64,000 nucleotides of DNA. It comes from an uncultured Bacteroidota bacterium. Its GTDB lineage: Bacteria > Bacteroidota > Bacteroidia > Bacteroidales > P3. The notes under the pieces were generated by a model. The model worked only from the letters and a program-made list of their open reading frames with translations. It was not told where the DNA came from and searched no databases. The stretch spans positions 149,106 to 213,105 of the forward strand of contig CACYSB010000010.1 in assembly GCA_902777005.1 (NCBI GenBank), given 5' to 3'. This document shows positions 15,308 through 23,842 of the stretch, in pieces (position 1 is the stretch's first letter; each line of letters begins with the position of its first letter). The translations under genes and the position numbers were made by a program.

Positions 15308-18112
15308 ATGAAAAGAGTTGTCCTGCTCTCAATTATCTTGATGCACATGGCAGTGTCCTTTGGACAATTGACGGTACCTTCACTCACTTCGCCTAACGAC
15401 AACCTTACAGGTGCCTACACGCGGCAATACATGTCGTGGGGCCGCATCGCCACCGCCACCGGCTATACCCTGCAGGTTGACACCGCCGCCACTTTCGACT
15501 CGCCGCTGCTATACTCGGTGGAGCATACCAACACCTCGTCAAGCACGCAAGGACGTCATGTCAACGACTTGCGCTATGGCACACAGTATTACTGGCGTGT
15601 GAGGGCATACAATGCCACCGACACATCTGCATGGTCGGTGGTGCGGACGTTGACCACAACTGCCAAGGTGTTCCTGAACTACTCCAATACTCCGGCCGAC
15701 AGCCTCACTGGAGCCTATACACGGCAGTTCTTCTGTTGGAACAACTCGCGTGGCTCGATAGGCTACATACTGGAGCTCGACACGGTGGCCGATTTCTCGT
15801 CGCCCCACAAGCGCACCTTCAACAGGACCACAGCAGCCGACAATACAGACAACTACTTCTACTATGCCGTCAACGATATGCGCTACGGCACACGCTATTA
15901 CTGGCGCGTACGCGCACGCAACAATGCTGATACTTCGGACTGGTCGGACACGCGCACGCTGCTGACGACCGACAAGGTGTATTTCACAACCCTTTCGCCA
16001 TCCGACAGTCTCACGGGTGCCTATACAAGGCAGTACTTCTACTGGAGCAACTCACGAGGCTCGATAGGCTACATACTGGAGCTCGACACTTTGGCCGACT
16101 TCTCGTCACCCCACAAGCGCACCTTCAACAAGACCACTGCTGCAGACAACACGGATGACGCTTTCTATTATGCCGTCAACGATATGCGCTATGGCACACG
16201 CTACTACTGGCGTGTACGTGCCCGCAACGGCGTGGACACCTCGGGCTGGTCTGACACGCGCACGCTGTTGACAACCGACAAGGTGTTTTTCACAAATCTT
16301 TCGCCGTCTGACAGCCTCACTGGGGCATATACAAGGCAGTACTTCTACTGGCGCAACTCGCGTGGCTCGACAGGCTACATCCTGGAGCTCGACACTTTGG
16401 CCGACTTCTCGTCGCCCCACAAGCGTAGTTTCAACAAGACCACTGCTGCCGACAACACGGACGATGCTGTATACTATGCCGTCAACGATATGCGCTATGG
16501 CACACGCTATTACTGGCGCGTCCGTGCCCGCAACGGCGTGGACACCTCTGGCTGGTCTGACACGCGCACGCTGACAACCACCTATAGGGCATTCCTCAAC
16601 TCGCCTGCCGACAACTCCACTGGATGGTCCGTCAGTGGACTATATCTGTACTGGAACAATTCACGTGGATCAACGAAATACATAATACAGATTGACACTT
16701 CGGCCACTTTCAGCTCATCGCTACTTCAGACCCTGAGCAAGACTACCGCTGCCGACAATACAGACAGCTACTTCTACAAGATAGTCGACGGGCTCCGCTA
16801 CGGTACCACTTACCGCTGGCGTGTATGTGCGATCAACAATGCCGATACCTCGGAGTGGTCTGCCGTATGGCGTTTCATCACTACCTATAATATCACCACC
16901 GGTCCGGCGTTGACGATGCCGGTAAATGACTCGACCGGACTGACGTATAACAATATAACACTTGTGTGGCAACCCATGGACAACGTGCAAGGCTATCGCT
17001 ACGAGGTGAGTACCAGCAGTACTTTCGAAACGCTTGTTGCCGCGGGCAACACCTCGCTGACCTTCTCGGTGGTGACCACGGCATTGCCGTCGACCACCTA
17101 TTACTGGCGGGTGCAGGGCTATAACGCCCAAGGTAACACAGCATGGTCGCCGGTGTGGCACTTCACCACCGACGACGTGACGCTGACAGCTCCAGGGCTC
17201 GCCACACCTGCCAACGGAAGCAGTCAGCCTGTGAATGTGGATTTGGCCTGGCACCCAGTCTTTGGCGCACTGACATACGATTTGCAGTTGTCGTTCGACA
17301 ACAACTTCACCGGTGCCGTGAGCAGTTTCAACACTGCTGATACGCACTACACAGTCGACGGATTGCCTCAGAATATGACTTTCTATTGGCGAGCCCGCAG
17401 TAACAACGGCAATACACAGAGCGAATGGTCGGAGGTCCGCAGTTTCGTTACTAACGGGTGCCAACCGGTGAGCGACACAGTGTACCATGAGATGTGTGAG
17501 GGGCAAAGCTATGAGTTCTTTGGAATATCCTATACGACTACGGGTAACTATAGCCATATGTTGACAACAGCTGCAGGATGCGACAGCACGGTGGTGCTGG
17601 CATTGACAGTATATCCACGAGGCATGGACGGCTCGGTGACAGACACAGCCTGCGACAGCTATACTTGGAATAACCTCAACTTCACCCAAAGCGGCAACTA
17701 CCCATTCTACACTACCACAGTGCACGGCTGCGACAGTATGGTCATATTATATCTTACAATATTTAATTCTGTTACGGAAAACATCTATGACACCGCCACT
17801 GGAGTTTATGAATGGAATGGGGAACATTATTCAGCCTCCGGCGACTACACTCAGCACTTTTCTACCGTACATGGCTGCGATTCGACAGTGGTGTTGCACC
17901 TGACCGTCACTGTCGGCATAGCCGATGTCACGGCCGACAACATCCATATCTTCGTTCGCGGTAACAGCATCATAATCGAAGGCATCGAAGAGGGGTCGGT
18001 GAGAATATATGATATGGTGGGCCGTCCCGTCAACAATCACAACCTAACCAACGGAGTTTACATGGTTAAGATTGGTACCCTGCCTGCCCGCAAGGTGGTG
18101 GTTGTAAGGTAA
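15308..18112 (+). CDS. fibronectin type III repeat surface protein with T9SS C-terminal domain
   Basis: 934 residues. Signal peptide MKRVVLLSIILMHMAVSFG. Seven or so FnIII-like domains of about 100 residues follow. Three of them are nearly identical at DNA level with an exact 306-bp period (units around 15670-16590), each with SLTGAYTRQ..W and RYGTRYYWRVRARN motifs. Then come Cys-containing repeats with the CDSYTWNN...SGNY...GCDS pattern common in exported Bacteroidota proteins. A sorting domain ends NGVYMVKIGTLPARKVVVVR. No enzyme motif is visible, so an adhesive or structural role is likely. The start at 15308 is set by the signal peptide; an open frame extends upstream to 15113 but is leader. 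Confidence 0.9.
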   Translation: MKRVVLLSIILMHMAVSFGQLTVPSLTSPNDNLTGAYTRQYMSWGRIATATGYTLQVDTAATFDSPLLYSVEHTNTSSSTQGRHVNDLRYGTQYYWRVRAYNATDTSAWSVVRTLTTTAKVFLNYSNTPADSLTGAYTRQFFCWNNSRGSIGYILELDTVADFSSPHKRTFNRTTAADNTDNYFYYAVNDMRYGTRYYWRVRARNNADTSDWSDTRTLLTTDKVYFTTLSPSDSLTGAYTRQYFYWSNSRGSIGYILELDTLADFSSPHKRTFNKTTAADNTDDAFYYAVNDMRYGTRYYWRVRARNGVDTSGWSDTRTLLTTDKVFFTNLSPSDSLTGAYTRQYFYWRNSRGSTGYILELDTLADFSSPHKRSFNKTTAADNTDDAVYYAVNDMRYGTRYYWRVRARNGVDTSGWSDTRTLTTTYRAFLNSPADNSTGWSVSGLYLYWNNSRGSTKYIIQIDTSATFSSSLLQTLSKTTAADNTDSYFYKIVDGLRYGTTYRWRVCAINNADTSEWSAVWRFITTYNITTGPALTMPVNDSTGLTYNNITLVWQPMDNVQGYRYEVSTSSTFETLVAAGNTSLTFSVVTTALPSTTYYWRVQGYNAQGNTAWSPVWHFTTDDVTLTAPGLATPANGSSQPVNVDLAWHPVFGALTYDLQLSFDNNFTGAVSSFNTADTHYTVDGLPQNMTFYWRARSNNGNTQSEWSEVRSFVTNGCQPVSDTVYHEMCEGQSYEFFGISYTTTGNYSHMLTTAAGCDSTVVLALTVYPRGMDGSVTDTACDSYTWNNLNFTQSGNYPFYTTTVHGCDSMVILYLTIFNSVTENIYDTATGVYEWNGEHYSASGDYTQHFSTVHGCDSTVVLHLTVTVGIADVTADNIHIFVRGNSIIIEGIEEGSVRIYDMVGRPVNNHNLTNGVYMVKIGTLPARKVVVVR

Positions 18113-18172
18113 TGCGGCGGTATGTGTTACTGAGAGTGTTAAACTGGCCGCAGTGTTAAAGTTTAGTTAAAA

Positions 18173-18198
18173 AAGGCCCTTCCGCTCGGAAGGGCCTT
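18173..18198. terminator. bidirectional terminator between the FnIII gene and truB
   Basis: A perfect 11-base stem AAGGCCCTTCC/GGAAGGGCCTT with a 4-base loop, flanked by A-rich and AT-rich tails on the two sides. It can serve both convergent genes. It is duplicated at 62131-62156. Confidence 0.88.
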
Positions 18199-18209
18199 AT
18201 ATTATATAT

Positions 18210-18237
18210 GCGCCGCTTCTTTTAATGGAGGCGGCGC
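18210..18237. repeat. second hairpin of the duplicated 3' cassette
   Basis: A ten-pair stem GCGCCGCTTC/GAGGCGGCGC. It is directly followed by TGCTCTTTGACA (18240-18251), which differs at one base from the E. coli rRNA boxA TGCTCTTTAACA. The hairpin and boxA-like sequence recur inverted at 62080-62119. Confidence 0.75.
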
Positions 18238-18268
18238 GAGTGCTCTTTGACATATTGAGAATATTGGT

Positions 18269-19192
18269 TTATTTGGTGAGATAGGCTTCCACCTGGTCGA
18301 GCTGGAGGGCGTCGGCGACGGTGTAGGAGCCTATCTGCTCGCGGCGGAGGGCCGAGAGGAAGGCGCCGGAGCCGAGGGCAAGGCCGAGGTCGCGGGCGAG
18401 GGAGCGGATGTAGGTGCCCTTGCCGCAGTGGATGCGGAAGTCGGCCTGCGGCAAGTGCGCGGGGACGGTGCCGAGGGGGTTGTCGTAGAGGTGACGGGCG
18501 TTGACGTCGACAGCTTCTGTGGCGACGGTCGGCGCCGCAACATCGGCCTTCCCCAGCCGGAAGGCTGTTATCTCGAAGCTGTAGACGTTGACGGGCTTGG
18601 GTTGTATGGTGACGGCGGGGTCGTCGGTGCGGGCATACTCATAGGCGCGCTGGCCAGCAATCTTGACGGCGCTGAACATGGGGGGCACCTGGAGGATGGT
18701 GCCGGTGAACTGCGACAGCGTCTGCTCGAGCAGGGCAGGGGTGAGGTGCTCGTAGGGGTAATAATGGTCTATTGGGCGTTCAAGGTCATAACAAGGGGTT
18801 GTGGCACCGAAGACAAAGGTGCCGGTGTAGACCTTGTCGCCGTCCTGCAGTGTGGGGATGGTCTTGGTGGCCTTGCCCAGACATACGAGCAACAGGCCTG
18901 TGGCCAGTGGGTCTAATGTCCCCGCATGGCCTATCTTGATTTTTTTAAGGCCGACGTTAGGGGCAGCCTTCGCTCCAAATATGTCGCGGTGGCTGACGTT
19001 AGGGTCGGCCTTCGCTCCAATTTTGTCGCGGTGGCCGACGTTAGGGTCGCCCTTCGCTCCAAATATGTCGCGGTGGCCGTAGGTGTTGCGCACTACGGCC
19101 TTTACCTTGTTTACCGCCTGGAAGGAAGTCCACTGGCGTGGCTTGTCGATGGGGAGGACGATGCCCTCCTGCAGCTGCTCAAGGGTAATCAC
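18269..19192 (-). CDS. truB: tRNA pseudouridine(55) synthase with repeat insertion
   Basis: 307 residues from a GTG start at 19192 that overlaps the uppP stop (GTGA). TruB converts U55 of tRNAs to pseudouridine. The catalytic Asp is in [12 protein letters not shown]. Other family blocks are the N-terminal [40 protein letters not shown], and the C-terminal [15 protein letters not shown]. Between [10 protein letters not shown] and KKIKIGHAG there is an extra segment of about 42 residues. It is built of three 14-residue units ([14 protein letters not shown] type) encoded by three 42-bp tandem repeats. A longer open frame to 19801 is antisense-phase noise through uppP. Confidence 0.93.
   Translation of the reverse strand: MITLEQLQEGIVLPIDKPRQWTSFQAVNKVKAVVRNTYGHRDIFGAKGDPNVGHRDKIGAKADPNVSHRDIFGAKAAPNVGLKKIKIGHAGTLDPLATGLLLVCLGKATKTIPTLQDGDKVYTGTFVFGATTPCYDLERPIDHYYPYEHLTPALLEQTLSQFTGTILQVPPMFSAVKIAGQRAYEYARTDDPAVTIQPKPVNVYSFEITAFRLGKADVAAPTVATEAVDVNARHLYDNPLGTVPAHLPQADFRIHCGKGTYIRSLARDLGLALGSGAFLSALRREQIGSYTVADALQLDQVEAYLTK
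18950..19078 (-). repeat. three 42-bp tandem repeats inserted in truB
   Basis: Unit starts (GACGTTAG on the plus strand) fall at 18953, 18995 and 19037, an exact 42-base period. The copies differ at a few bases. Being a multiple of three, the array keeps the truB frame and adds about 42 residues just before the catalytic motif. Confidence 0.9.
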
Positions 19193-19995
19193 AGTACGTA
19201 AGGCAGGACTATGGTGAGGGTACCCACCACGGCGCAGTAGAGGGCGAACCAGATGAGCTTGCCGCGCTTGACGATGTTGATCATCCATTGGCAGGCGAGG
19301 CATCCGCAGACGAAGGCTGCGAGGAAACCCACGGCCAGTGAGAGGGTGGAGATGCCGGCCATAGCCTGGCTGACGCCCATCTCGGCCATGTCCTTGACGT
19401 CGAGCAGTGCTTCGCCAAGGATGGGTGGTATGACCATCAGGAAGGAGAACTGCGCGAGGCGCTCTTTCTTGTTGCCCAGCAGGAGGCCAGTGGCTATGGT
19501 GCTGCCCGAGCGGGAGAGGCCGGGGAGCACGGCAAGGGCCTGTGCAATGCCGATGATGAAGGCGTGCAGCGGTGAGATGGTCTCGCGCTGGCGCGGCTTG
19601 GCCCAATAGCTGAAGGCCAGCAGCGAGGCGGTGACCAGCAGGCAGATGCCAACCACGAGGAGGCCGCTGCCGAAGATGGCCTCCACCTTGTCCTTGAAGA
19701 AGAGGCCCACGATGCCGACGGGTATCATCGAGATGATGATGTTGACGATATACTTCGTGCCTTCGTTCCACTTGAACTTGAAAAGGTCGGTGAAGAGCCA
19801 CACGATTTCTTTCCAGAGTATGACGATGGTGCTCAGCACGGTGGCCACGTGGACAGCCACGGTGAAGGTGAGGTTTTCCTCGCCCGAAAGGCCGAAGAGG
19901 TTGGCGCCAATGGCCAGATGGCCGCTGGAGCTAACGGGCAGATATTCGGTAAAACCCTGGATGATACCAAGGATTAAGGCTTCAAACCATTCCAT
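19189..19995 (-). CDS. uppP: undecaprenyl-diphosphatase
   Basis: 268 residues, an integral membrane protein with about eight hydrophobic segments. UppP (BacA) dephosphorylates undecaprenyl diphosphate to recycle the lipid carrier for peptidoglycan and surface glycans; it can give bacitracin resistance. The family motifs are intact: [17 protein letters not shown] near the N-terminus and [18 protein letters not shown] in the middle. Its last base pairs overlap the truB GTG start. It lies downstream of ftsX and DUF3098 genes, an arrangement often seen in Bacteroidota. Confidence 0.96.
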   Translation of the reverse strand: MEWFEALILGIIQGFTEYLPVSSSGHLAIGANLFGLSGEENLTFTVAVHVATVLSTIVILWKEIVWLFTDLFKFKWNEGTKYIVNIIISMIPVGIVGLFFKDKVEAIFGSGLLVVGICLLVTASLLAFSYWAKPRQRETISPLHAFIIGIAQALAVLPGLSRSGSTIATGLLLGNKKERLAQFSFLMVIPPILGEALLDVKDMAEMGVSQAMAGISTLSLAVGFLAAFVCGCLACQWMINIVKRGKLIWFALYCAVVGTLTIVLPYVL

Positions 19996-20003
19996 ATTGT
20001 AAA

Positions 20004-20093
20004 GGTTACGGGTTACAGGTTACGGGTTACGGGTTACAGGTTACGGGTTACAGATGCTTGAGAGACCTATCCCCCGTAACCTGTAACCCGTAA
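20004..20093. repeat. heptad tandem repeat with long inverted repeat
   Basis: Seven consecutive units GGTTACG/GGTTACA (20004-20053). A perfect 21-base inverted copy CCCGTAACCTG...CCGTAA (20073-20093) can pair with 20027-20047 across a 25-base loop. It fills the gap between the DUF3098 gene and uppP and could act as a terminator or attenuator in that operon. Confidence 0.85.
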
Positions 20094-20103
20094 ACAGTAA
20101 TCT

Positions 20104-20349
20104 TTATTTTTTTCCTTTGTACATGATAGCCACAATCTCCACCACGAAGCCCAGCACTATGAGTATGGGTGCCACATAGAGACGGCGGGTGTCGAACATG
20201 GCGGGGTTGAACACATTGGGGTCGTCGCTGCCGCCGCCAGCAAGCAGGATATAGCCGATGGCGAGGACTATGATGCCCACAGCCATGAGGATGTAGTTCA
20301 CTTTGCCAAAGGCAAGCTGGAGGCCATTGTTTTCTTCTTTGTTTTCCAT
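20104..20349 (-). CDS. DUF3098 family small membrane protein
   Basis: 81 residues with two hydrophobic helices (YILMAVGIIVLAIGYILLAGG and VAPILIVLGFVVEIVAIMY) separated by the conserved loop DDPNVFNPAMFDTRRLYVAP. This matches DUF3098, a Bacteroidota family usually found beside ftsX and uppP. Its function is not known; proximity suggests a cell-envelope or division role. It starts 4 bases after ftsX. Confidence 0.9.
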   Translation of the reverse strand: MENKEENNGLQLAFGKVNYILMAVGIIVLAIGYILLAGGGSDDPNVFNPAMFDTRRLYVAPILIVLGFVVEIVAIMYKGKK

Positions 20350-20353
20350 TGTT

Positions 20354-21184
20354 TCAGTTTTTTGTTATGTGGTGGCGCACGGTGAATGCCGTTGCAAACC
20401 ACGAAATTATGATGCCGACAATGACAAGCACGACGGCGATGATGAGATACCACATCCAATGCTCTTGTGCGGTGAGCGCCAGTTGGAATTCGTTGGCACA
20501 GATACATACGGCTATGGCCGTGAGCAGTGACGCGATGAGGCCGCCGATGGCGCCGTAGGCGATGCTGCGCCGCAGGAACGGCCGCATGATGAAGCCCGTG
20601 GTGGCACCCACCATACGCATGGTGCGGATGGTCTCGCGCTGCGTATACAGGGCTATGCGGATAAAGCTGTCGATGAGCACCACCGAGATGAGCACAAGGA
20701 CAAGCATAAGCACTATGAGGAACCAGGTGAGCTTGTAGAATCCTTCGCGAAGCTCACTGACAATGTTCTCCTGGTACACTACTCCGGTGACTCCCTCCTC
20801 GGCACCGACTTCCTTGCAGAAACGGTCGAGCACCTCGCTGCTGTTGTCCGGCAGCAGGCTGACGTTGAAGTTCACCATCAGGGAAGGGTAGAGGGGGTTG
20901 TAGCCTATGAAGCCCACGAAGTCCTCGCCCAGCTCGCCGGCGAATATCTCGGCGGCCTGCTCCTTGGAGATATAGTCCACGTGCTTGATGTAGTCGCGCT
21001 GCTCTATGCGGCTCTTGATGGCCAGTGCCAGCGAGTCGCTCACGTCGGGCGACAGGTCAACCTTATATGTGATGCGCTCTTGCGCGTCGTGCGTGAGGCG
21101 GTACGAGTGGTACTCTATGCACAGCAGCAGGCCGAGCATGAAGAGCACCAGCGTTATGCCAAGTATGGTGGTGCCTTTCTTCAT
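20354..21184 (-). CDS. ftsX: cell division permease FtsX
   Basis: 276 residues with an N-terminal membrane helix (about 8-24), an extracytoplasmic domain of about 130 residues, and three C-terminal helices. The MTSS/permease signature is ETIRTMRMVGATTGFIMRPFLRRSI. FtsX works with the ATPase FtsE to activate peptidoglycan hydrolases at the septum. No ftsE is in the window, which is common in Bacteroidota where ftsE is elsewhere. It starts 3 bases after the dnaN stop, so dnaN, ftsX and DUF3098 probably form one transcript. Confidence 0.93.
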   Translation of the reverse strand: MKKGTTILGITLVLFMLGLLLCIEYHSYRLTHDAQERITYKVDLSPDVSDSLALAIKSRIEQRDYIKHVDYISKEQAAEIFAGELGEDFVGFIGYNPLYPSLMVNFNVSLLPDNSSEVLDRFCKEVGAEEGVTGVVYQENIVSELREGFYKLTWFLIVLMLVLVLISVVLIDSFIRIALYTQRETIRTMRMVGATTGFIMRPFLRRSIAYGAIGGLIASLLTAIAVCICANEFQLALTAQEHWMWYLIIAVVLVIVGIIISWFATAFTVRHHITKN

Positions 21185-21187
21185 CGT

Positions 21188-22330
21188 TTAGTTGGCAAGC
21201 ATTACAGGCATTACGAGCATCAGGATGTCGTCCTGTTTGTCCTCGGCATCGTCGCCATAGGGAAAGATGATACCGGCGCGCGAGGGGTGCGACATCTCCA
21301 TCAGCACCTGCTCCGAGTCCAGATTGCTGATCATCTCCGTCAGGAACTTGGCGTTGAAGCCAATGTCCATCCCCTCGCCCTCAAACTGGCACGGGATGGT
21401 CTCCTTGGCGTTGTTCGAGAACTCCAAGTCCTCGGCGCTGATGGTCAGGCTGTCCTTGCCTATCGACAGGCGCACCTGGCGCGTCGCCTCGCTGGCGAAT
21501 ATGCTCACGCGGCGCAGCGTGTTGATAAACGACTGGCGGTCGACCACAAGCTTGTTGGGGTTGTCCTTCGGTATGGCGGCCTCGTAGTTCGGGTAGCGGC
21601 CGTCCACCAAGCGACAGACGATGTAGAAGTTATCGAAAGTGATGAACAGGTTAGTGTTATTGTACTCCATCGTCACCTCTCCATCCTCCTTACGTGCTGC
21701 CAGTATGTTCTTCACAATGGTGATGGGCTTCTTCGGCAGGATGAAGTTGGTGCTCTCGGCCGATGTCACGTCGCGGCGGCGGTAGCGCACCAGCTTGTGT
21801 GCATCGGTGGCTACGAATGTCACGCCGTCGGGCGTCATCTCGCAGTAGATGCCGCTCATCTGCTGGTGCATCTCATCGTTGCTGGTGGCAAAGTAGGTCT
21901 TGTTGATGGCGTTCACCAACGCCTCGCAGCTCATCACCACCGTGGCGGTGCCTTCGGCCGTCGGCATGGTGGGGTAGGTGTCCGCATCCATACCAGCCAG
22001 GTGGTACTCACCCTGACCGCTGCTCAGCTCTATCGCGTGGCTCTGCGGGTCCACGCTGAAGGTTACAGGCACATCGTCAAAACTTTTAAGTATCTCCAGG
22101 AGCATTTTTGATGGGATGGCCACCTCCTCGGCCTTCTCCATACGGCCGGTTTCCACCTCCATGCGCGCCACCAGCGTAGTGCTCAGGTCCGTGGTTTTTA
22201 CGGTCAGCGATCCCTCCTCCAGGTGGAGGTGGAAACAATTGATGATGGGCATGGTGTTGTTCGACGTCAGAACACCGCTCAGTGACTGCAGCTGCTTCAG
22301 CAACTGCTGGCTGTTGACTATGAATTTCAT
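21188..22330 (-). CDS. dnaN: DNA polymerase III beta sliding clamp
   Basis: 380 residues, typical length. The clamp encircles DNA and tethers the replicative polymerase. It begins MKFIVNSQQLLKQLQSLSGV, contains TDAHKLVRYRR and LVDGRYPNYEAAIP, and ends VLMLVMPVMLAN, all conserved in the family. Three repeated clamp domains of about 125 residues fit the length. It has its own promoter (22368-22375). Here it is not next to dnaA, which is usual for Bacteroidota. Confidence 0.97.
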   Translation of the reverse strand: MKFIVNSQQLLKQLQSLSGVLTSNNTMPIINCFHLHLEEGSLTVKTTDLSTTLVARMEVETGRMEKAEEVAIPSKMLLEILKSFDDVPVTFSVDPQSHAIELSSGQGEYHLAGMDADTYPTMPTAEGTATVVMSCEALVNAINKTYFATSNDEMHQQMSGIYCEMTPDGVTFVATDAHKLVRYRRRDVTSAESTNFILPKKPITIVKNILAARKEDGEVTMEYNNTNLFITFDNFYIVCRLVDGRYPNYEAAIPKDNPNKLVVDRQSFINTLRRVSIFASEATRQVRLSIGKDSLTISAEDLEFSNNAKETIPCQFEGEGMDIGFNAKFLTEMISNLDSEQVLMEMSHPSRAGIIFPYGDDAEDKQDDILMLVMPVMLAN

Positions 22331-22367
22331 ATCCTTCTGTGTGTTTTTGTTTCTTTAAAACTTTTTG

Positions 22368-22375
22368 CAAAAATA
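22368..22375 (-). promoter_or_regulatory. promoter for dnaN-ftsX-DUF3098
   Basis: TATTTTTG on the minus strand, 38 bases before the dnaN start. The upstream element is weak. Confidence 0.5.
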
Positions 22376-22425
22376 CTATATATTTTGCATTGGCCGGGGT
22401 GCGGCACCGAGGTTTTTATACACAT

Positions 22426-22797
22426 TTAATCAACATGCACCCTCGTGAACACCCCCTGCGGCAGCTCGTCGTCCGCGTGGATATGCAGGCTGCAGTTGGA
22501 GCGCGAGTAGTCGTTGTCAATGTAGAACGCGCCACTCAGGTGGTTCCCGTGTTGTATCCGCGTGCCCGGCTCATATAGTATCACCACGTTCCTAAACGTG
22601 TCGGCACCGTATATGAACGTGCCGCCCGTTCCCTCCGGCGTTTCCAACGCCGTGTAAAAACCCGCGTTCGACTGGATATCCTGCGTCGCGCAGTACTCTA
22701 TGTTCACCACAGTCCCGCTGAAACTCACCTCCTCGCGCTTTGCACATGACACCAGCAGGGCAACTGCCATAAGGCTAAAACAAACGCAATGCTTCAT
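22426..22797 (-). CDS. putative lipoprotein
   Basis: 123 residues. The signal sequence MKHCVCFSLMAVALLVSC ends in a lipobox (LVSC) followed by AKREEVSF. The short mature domain, apparently beta-rich (TFIYGADTFRNVVILYEPGTR), has no family I recognise. Its start codon lies 23 bases inside the 3' end of dapD on the same strand, so it is very probably cotranscribed with dapD. The function is unknown. Confidence 0.7.
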   Translation of the reverse strand: MKHCVCFSLMAVALLVSCAKREEVSFSGTVVNIEYCATQDIQSNAGFYTALETPEGTGGTFIYGADTFRNVVILYEPGTRIQHGNHLSGAFYIDNDYSRSNCSLHIHADDELPQGVFTRVHVD

Positions 22798-23572
22798 TGA
22801 GCGATGTCTTTAAGTCTGTCGATTCCTTTCTCTGTCCTATAATCAGTGCGCACGGCAGGCCGTACTCCCCAGCCGGGAAACGCCTCTTGTATGTCCCCGG
22901 TATCACCACGCTCCTTGCCGGCACCCTCCCGGTGTACGTCACCGGGTGTTCCCCCGTCACGTCGATGATGTGCGTCGACGACGTGATCACCGTTCCAGCG
23001 CCAATCACCGCCTCCCTCTCTACTATGGCTCCCTCCACGATGATGCTCCTGCTACCAATGAAACAGTTGTCCTCTATTATCACAGGGTTCGCCTGCAGCG
23101 GCTCCAGCACGCCCCCGATACCCACTCCGCCGCTCAGGTGCACATTCTTGCCAACCTGCGCGCAGCTGCCCACCGTCGCCCACGTATCAACCATAGTGCC
23201 GCTGTCAACATAGGCTCCGATGTTCACATAGCTCGGCATAAGCACCGCACCCGGGGCTATGTACGAGCCATATCTGGCCGTCGCAGGCGGCACAGCCCTT
23301 ATCCCGCGCTCCGCCAAGCCCCGCTTCAGCGGTATCTTGTCGTAGTACTCCATCTCCCCGGCCGTCATCGTGCGCATCTCGCTCAGCGCGAAATACAACA
23401 GTATCGCCTCTTTCACCCACTGGTTCACTATCCATATACCATTCTCCGACGGCTGCGCCACGCGCAACTCGCCCTTGTCCAGCATCTCTATTGCCGCAAA
23501 GACCGCCTCTTTAGTCGGCGACTCCTGCAGCAACTCCCTGTTACTCCATGCTTTTTCTATTGTTTCTTTCAT
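22775..23572 (-). CDS. dapD: 2,3,4,5-tetrahydropyridine-2,6-dicarboxylate N-succinyltransferase
   Basis: 265 residues. It transfers succinyl from succinyl-CoA to tetrahydrodipicolinate in the lysine/diaminopimelate pathway. The C-terminal half is a left-handed beta-helix of hexapeptide repeats (VNIGAYVDSGTMVDTWATVG and GGVGIGGVLEPLQANPVIIE), with IGSRSIIVEGAIVEREAVIGAG further on. It starts MKETIEKAWSNRELL. A promoter at 23597-23604 precedes it. Confidence 0.96.
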   Translation of the reverse strand: MKETIEKAWSNRELLQESPTKEAVFAAIEMLDKGELRVAQPSENGIWIVNQWVKEAILLYFALSEMRTMTAGEMEYYDKIPLKRGLAERGIRAVPPATARYGSYIAPGAVLMPSYVNIGAYVDSGTMVDTWATVGSCAQVGKNVHLSGGVGIGGVLEPLQANPVIIEDNCFIGSRSIIVEGAIVEREAVIGAGTVITSSTHIIDVTGEHPVTYTGRVPARSVVIPGTYKRRFPAGEYGLPCALIIGQRKESTDLKTSLNEALRLF

Positions 23573-23596
23573 TGTTTCAATGTCAATTCAACAATG

Positions 23597-23604
23597 CAAA
23601 AATA
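23597..23604 (-). promoter_or_regulatory. promoter for dapD
   Basis: TATTTTTG on the minus strand, about 25 bases before the dapD start codon. Confidence 0.5.
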
Positions 23605-23678
23605 CGAAAAAAATGCTAATCAGCAGACGACAACTCCAAAATAAACTTTTTTTTTCACCGCACCCCCTCCCAATCCCC

Positions 23679-23748
23679 ACCGTACTCCCTCCGTTCCTGT
23701 CCGACCAAAAACCGTTAAACAGTCGGAGCGACTACGGAGCGGCTACGG
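23679..23748. repeat. intergenic hairpin repeat family, copy 3
   Basis: Arms CTGTCCGAC and GTCGGAGCGACTACGGAGCGG flank CAAAAACCGTTAAACA. This is the short-loop version, lacking the AACCGGTGA block. It sits between the divergent dapD and ftcD promoters. Confidence 0.75.
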
Positions 23749-23811
23749 AGAGACCTCATGGATACCTCGGCAAAAAAACTCATTTCTAATACCCAAATTT
23801 ATTTTTTTTCG

Positions 23812-23819
23812 TATCTTTG
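23812..23819 (+). promoter_or_regulatory. promoter for ftcD
   Basis: TATCTTTG 24 bases before the ftcD start. The spacer upstream is T-rich and the -33 element is not clear. Confidence 0.6.
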
Positions 23820-23842
23820 CACAAAACAAAAACCCTAAAAAA

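Noticed and set aside
18950..19078. Possible CRISPR-like array in truB
   Set aside because: Units are contiguous 42-bp tandem repeats without spacers and are translated in frame.
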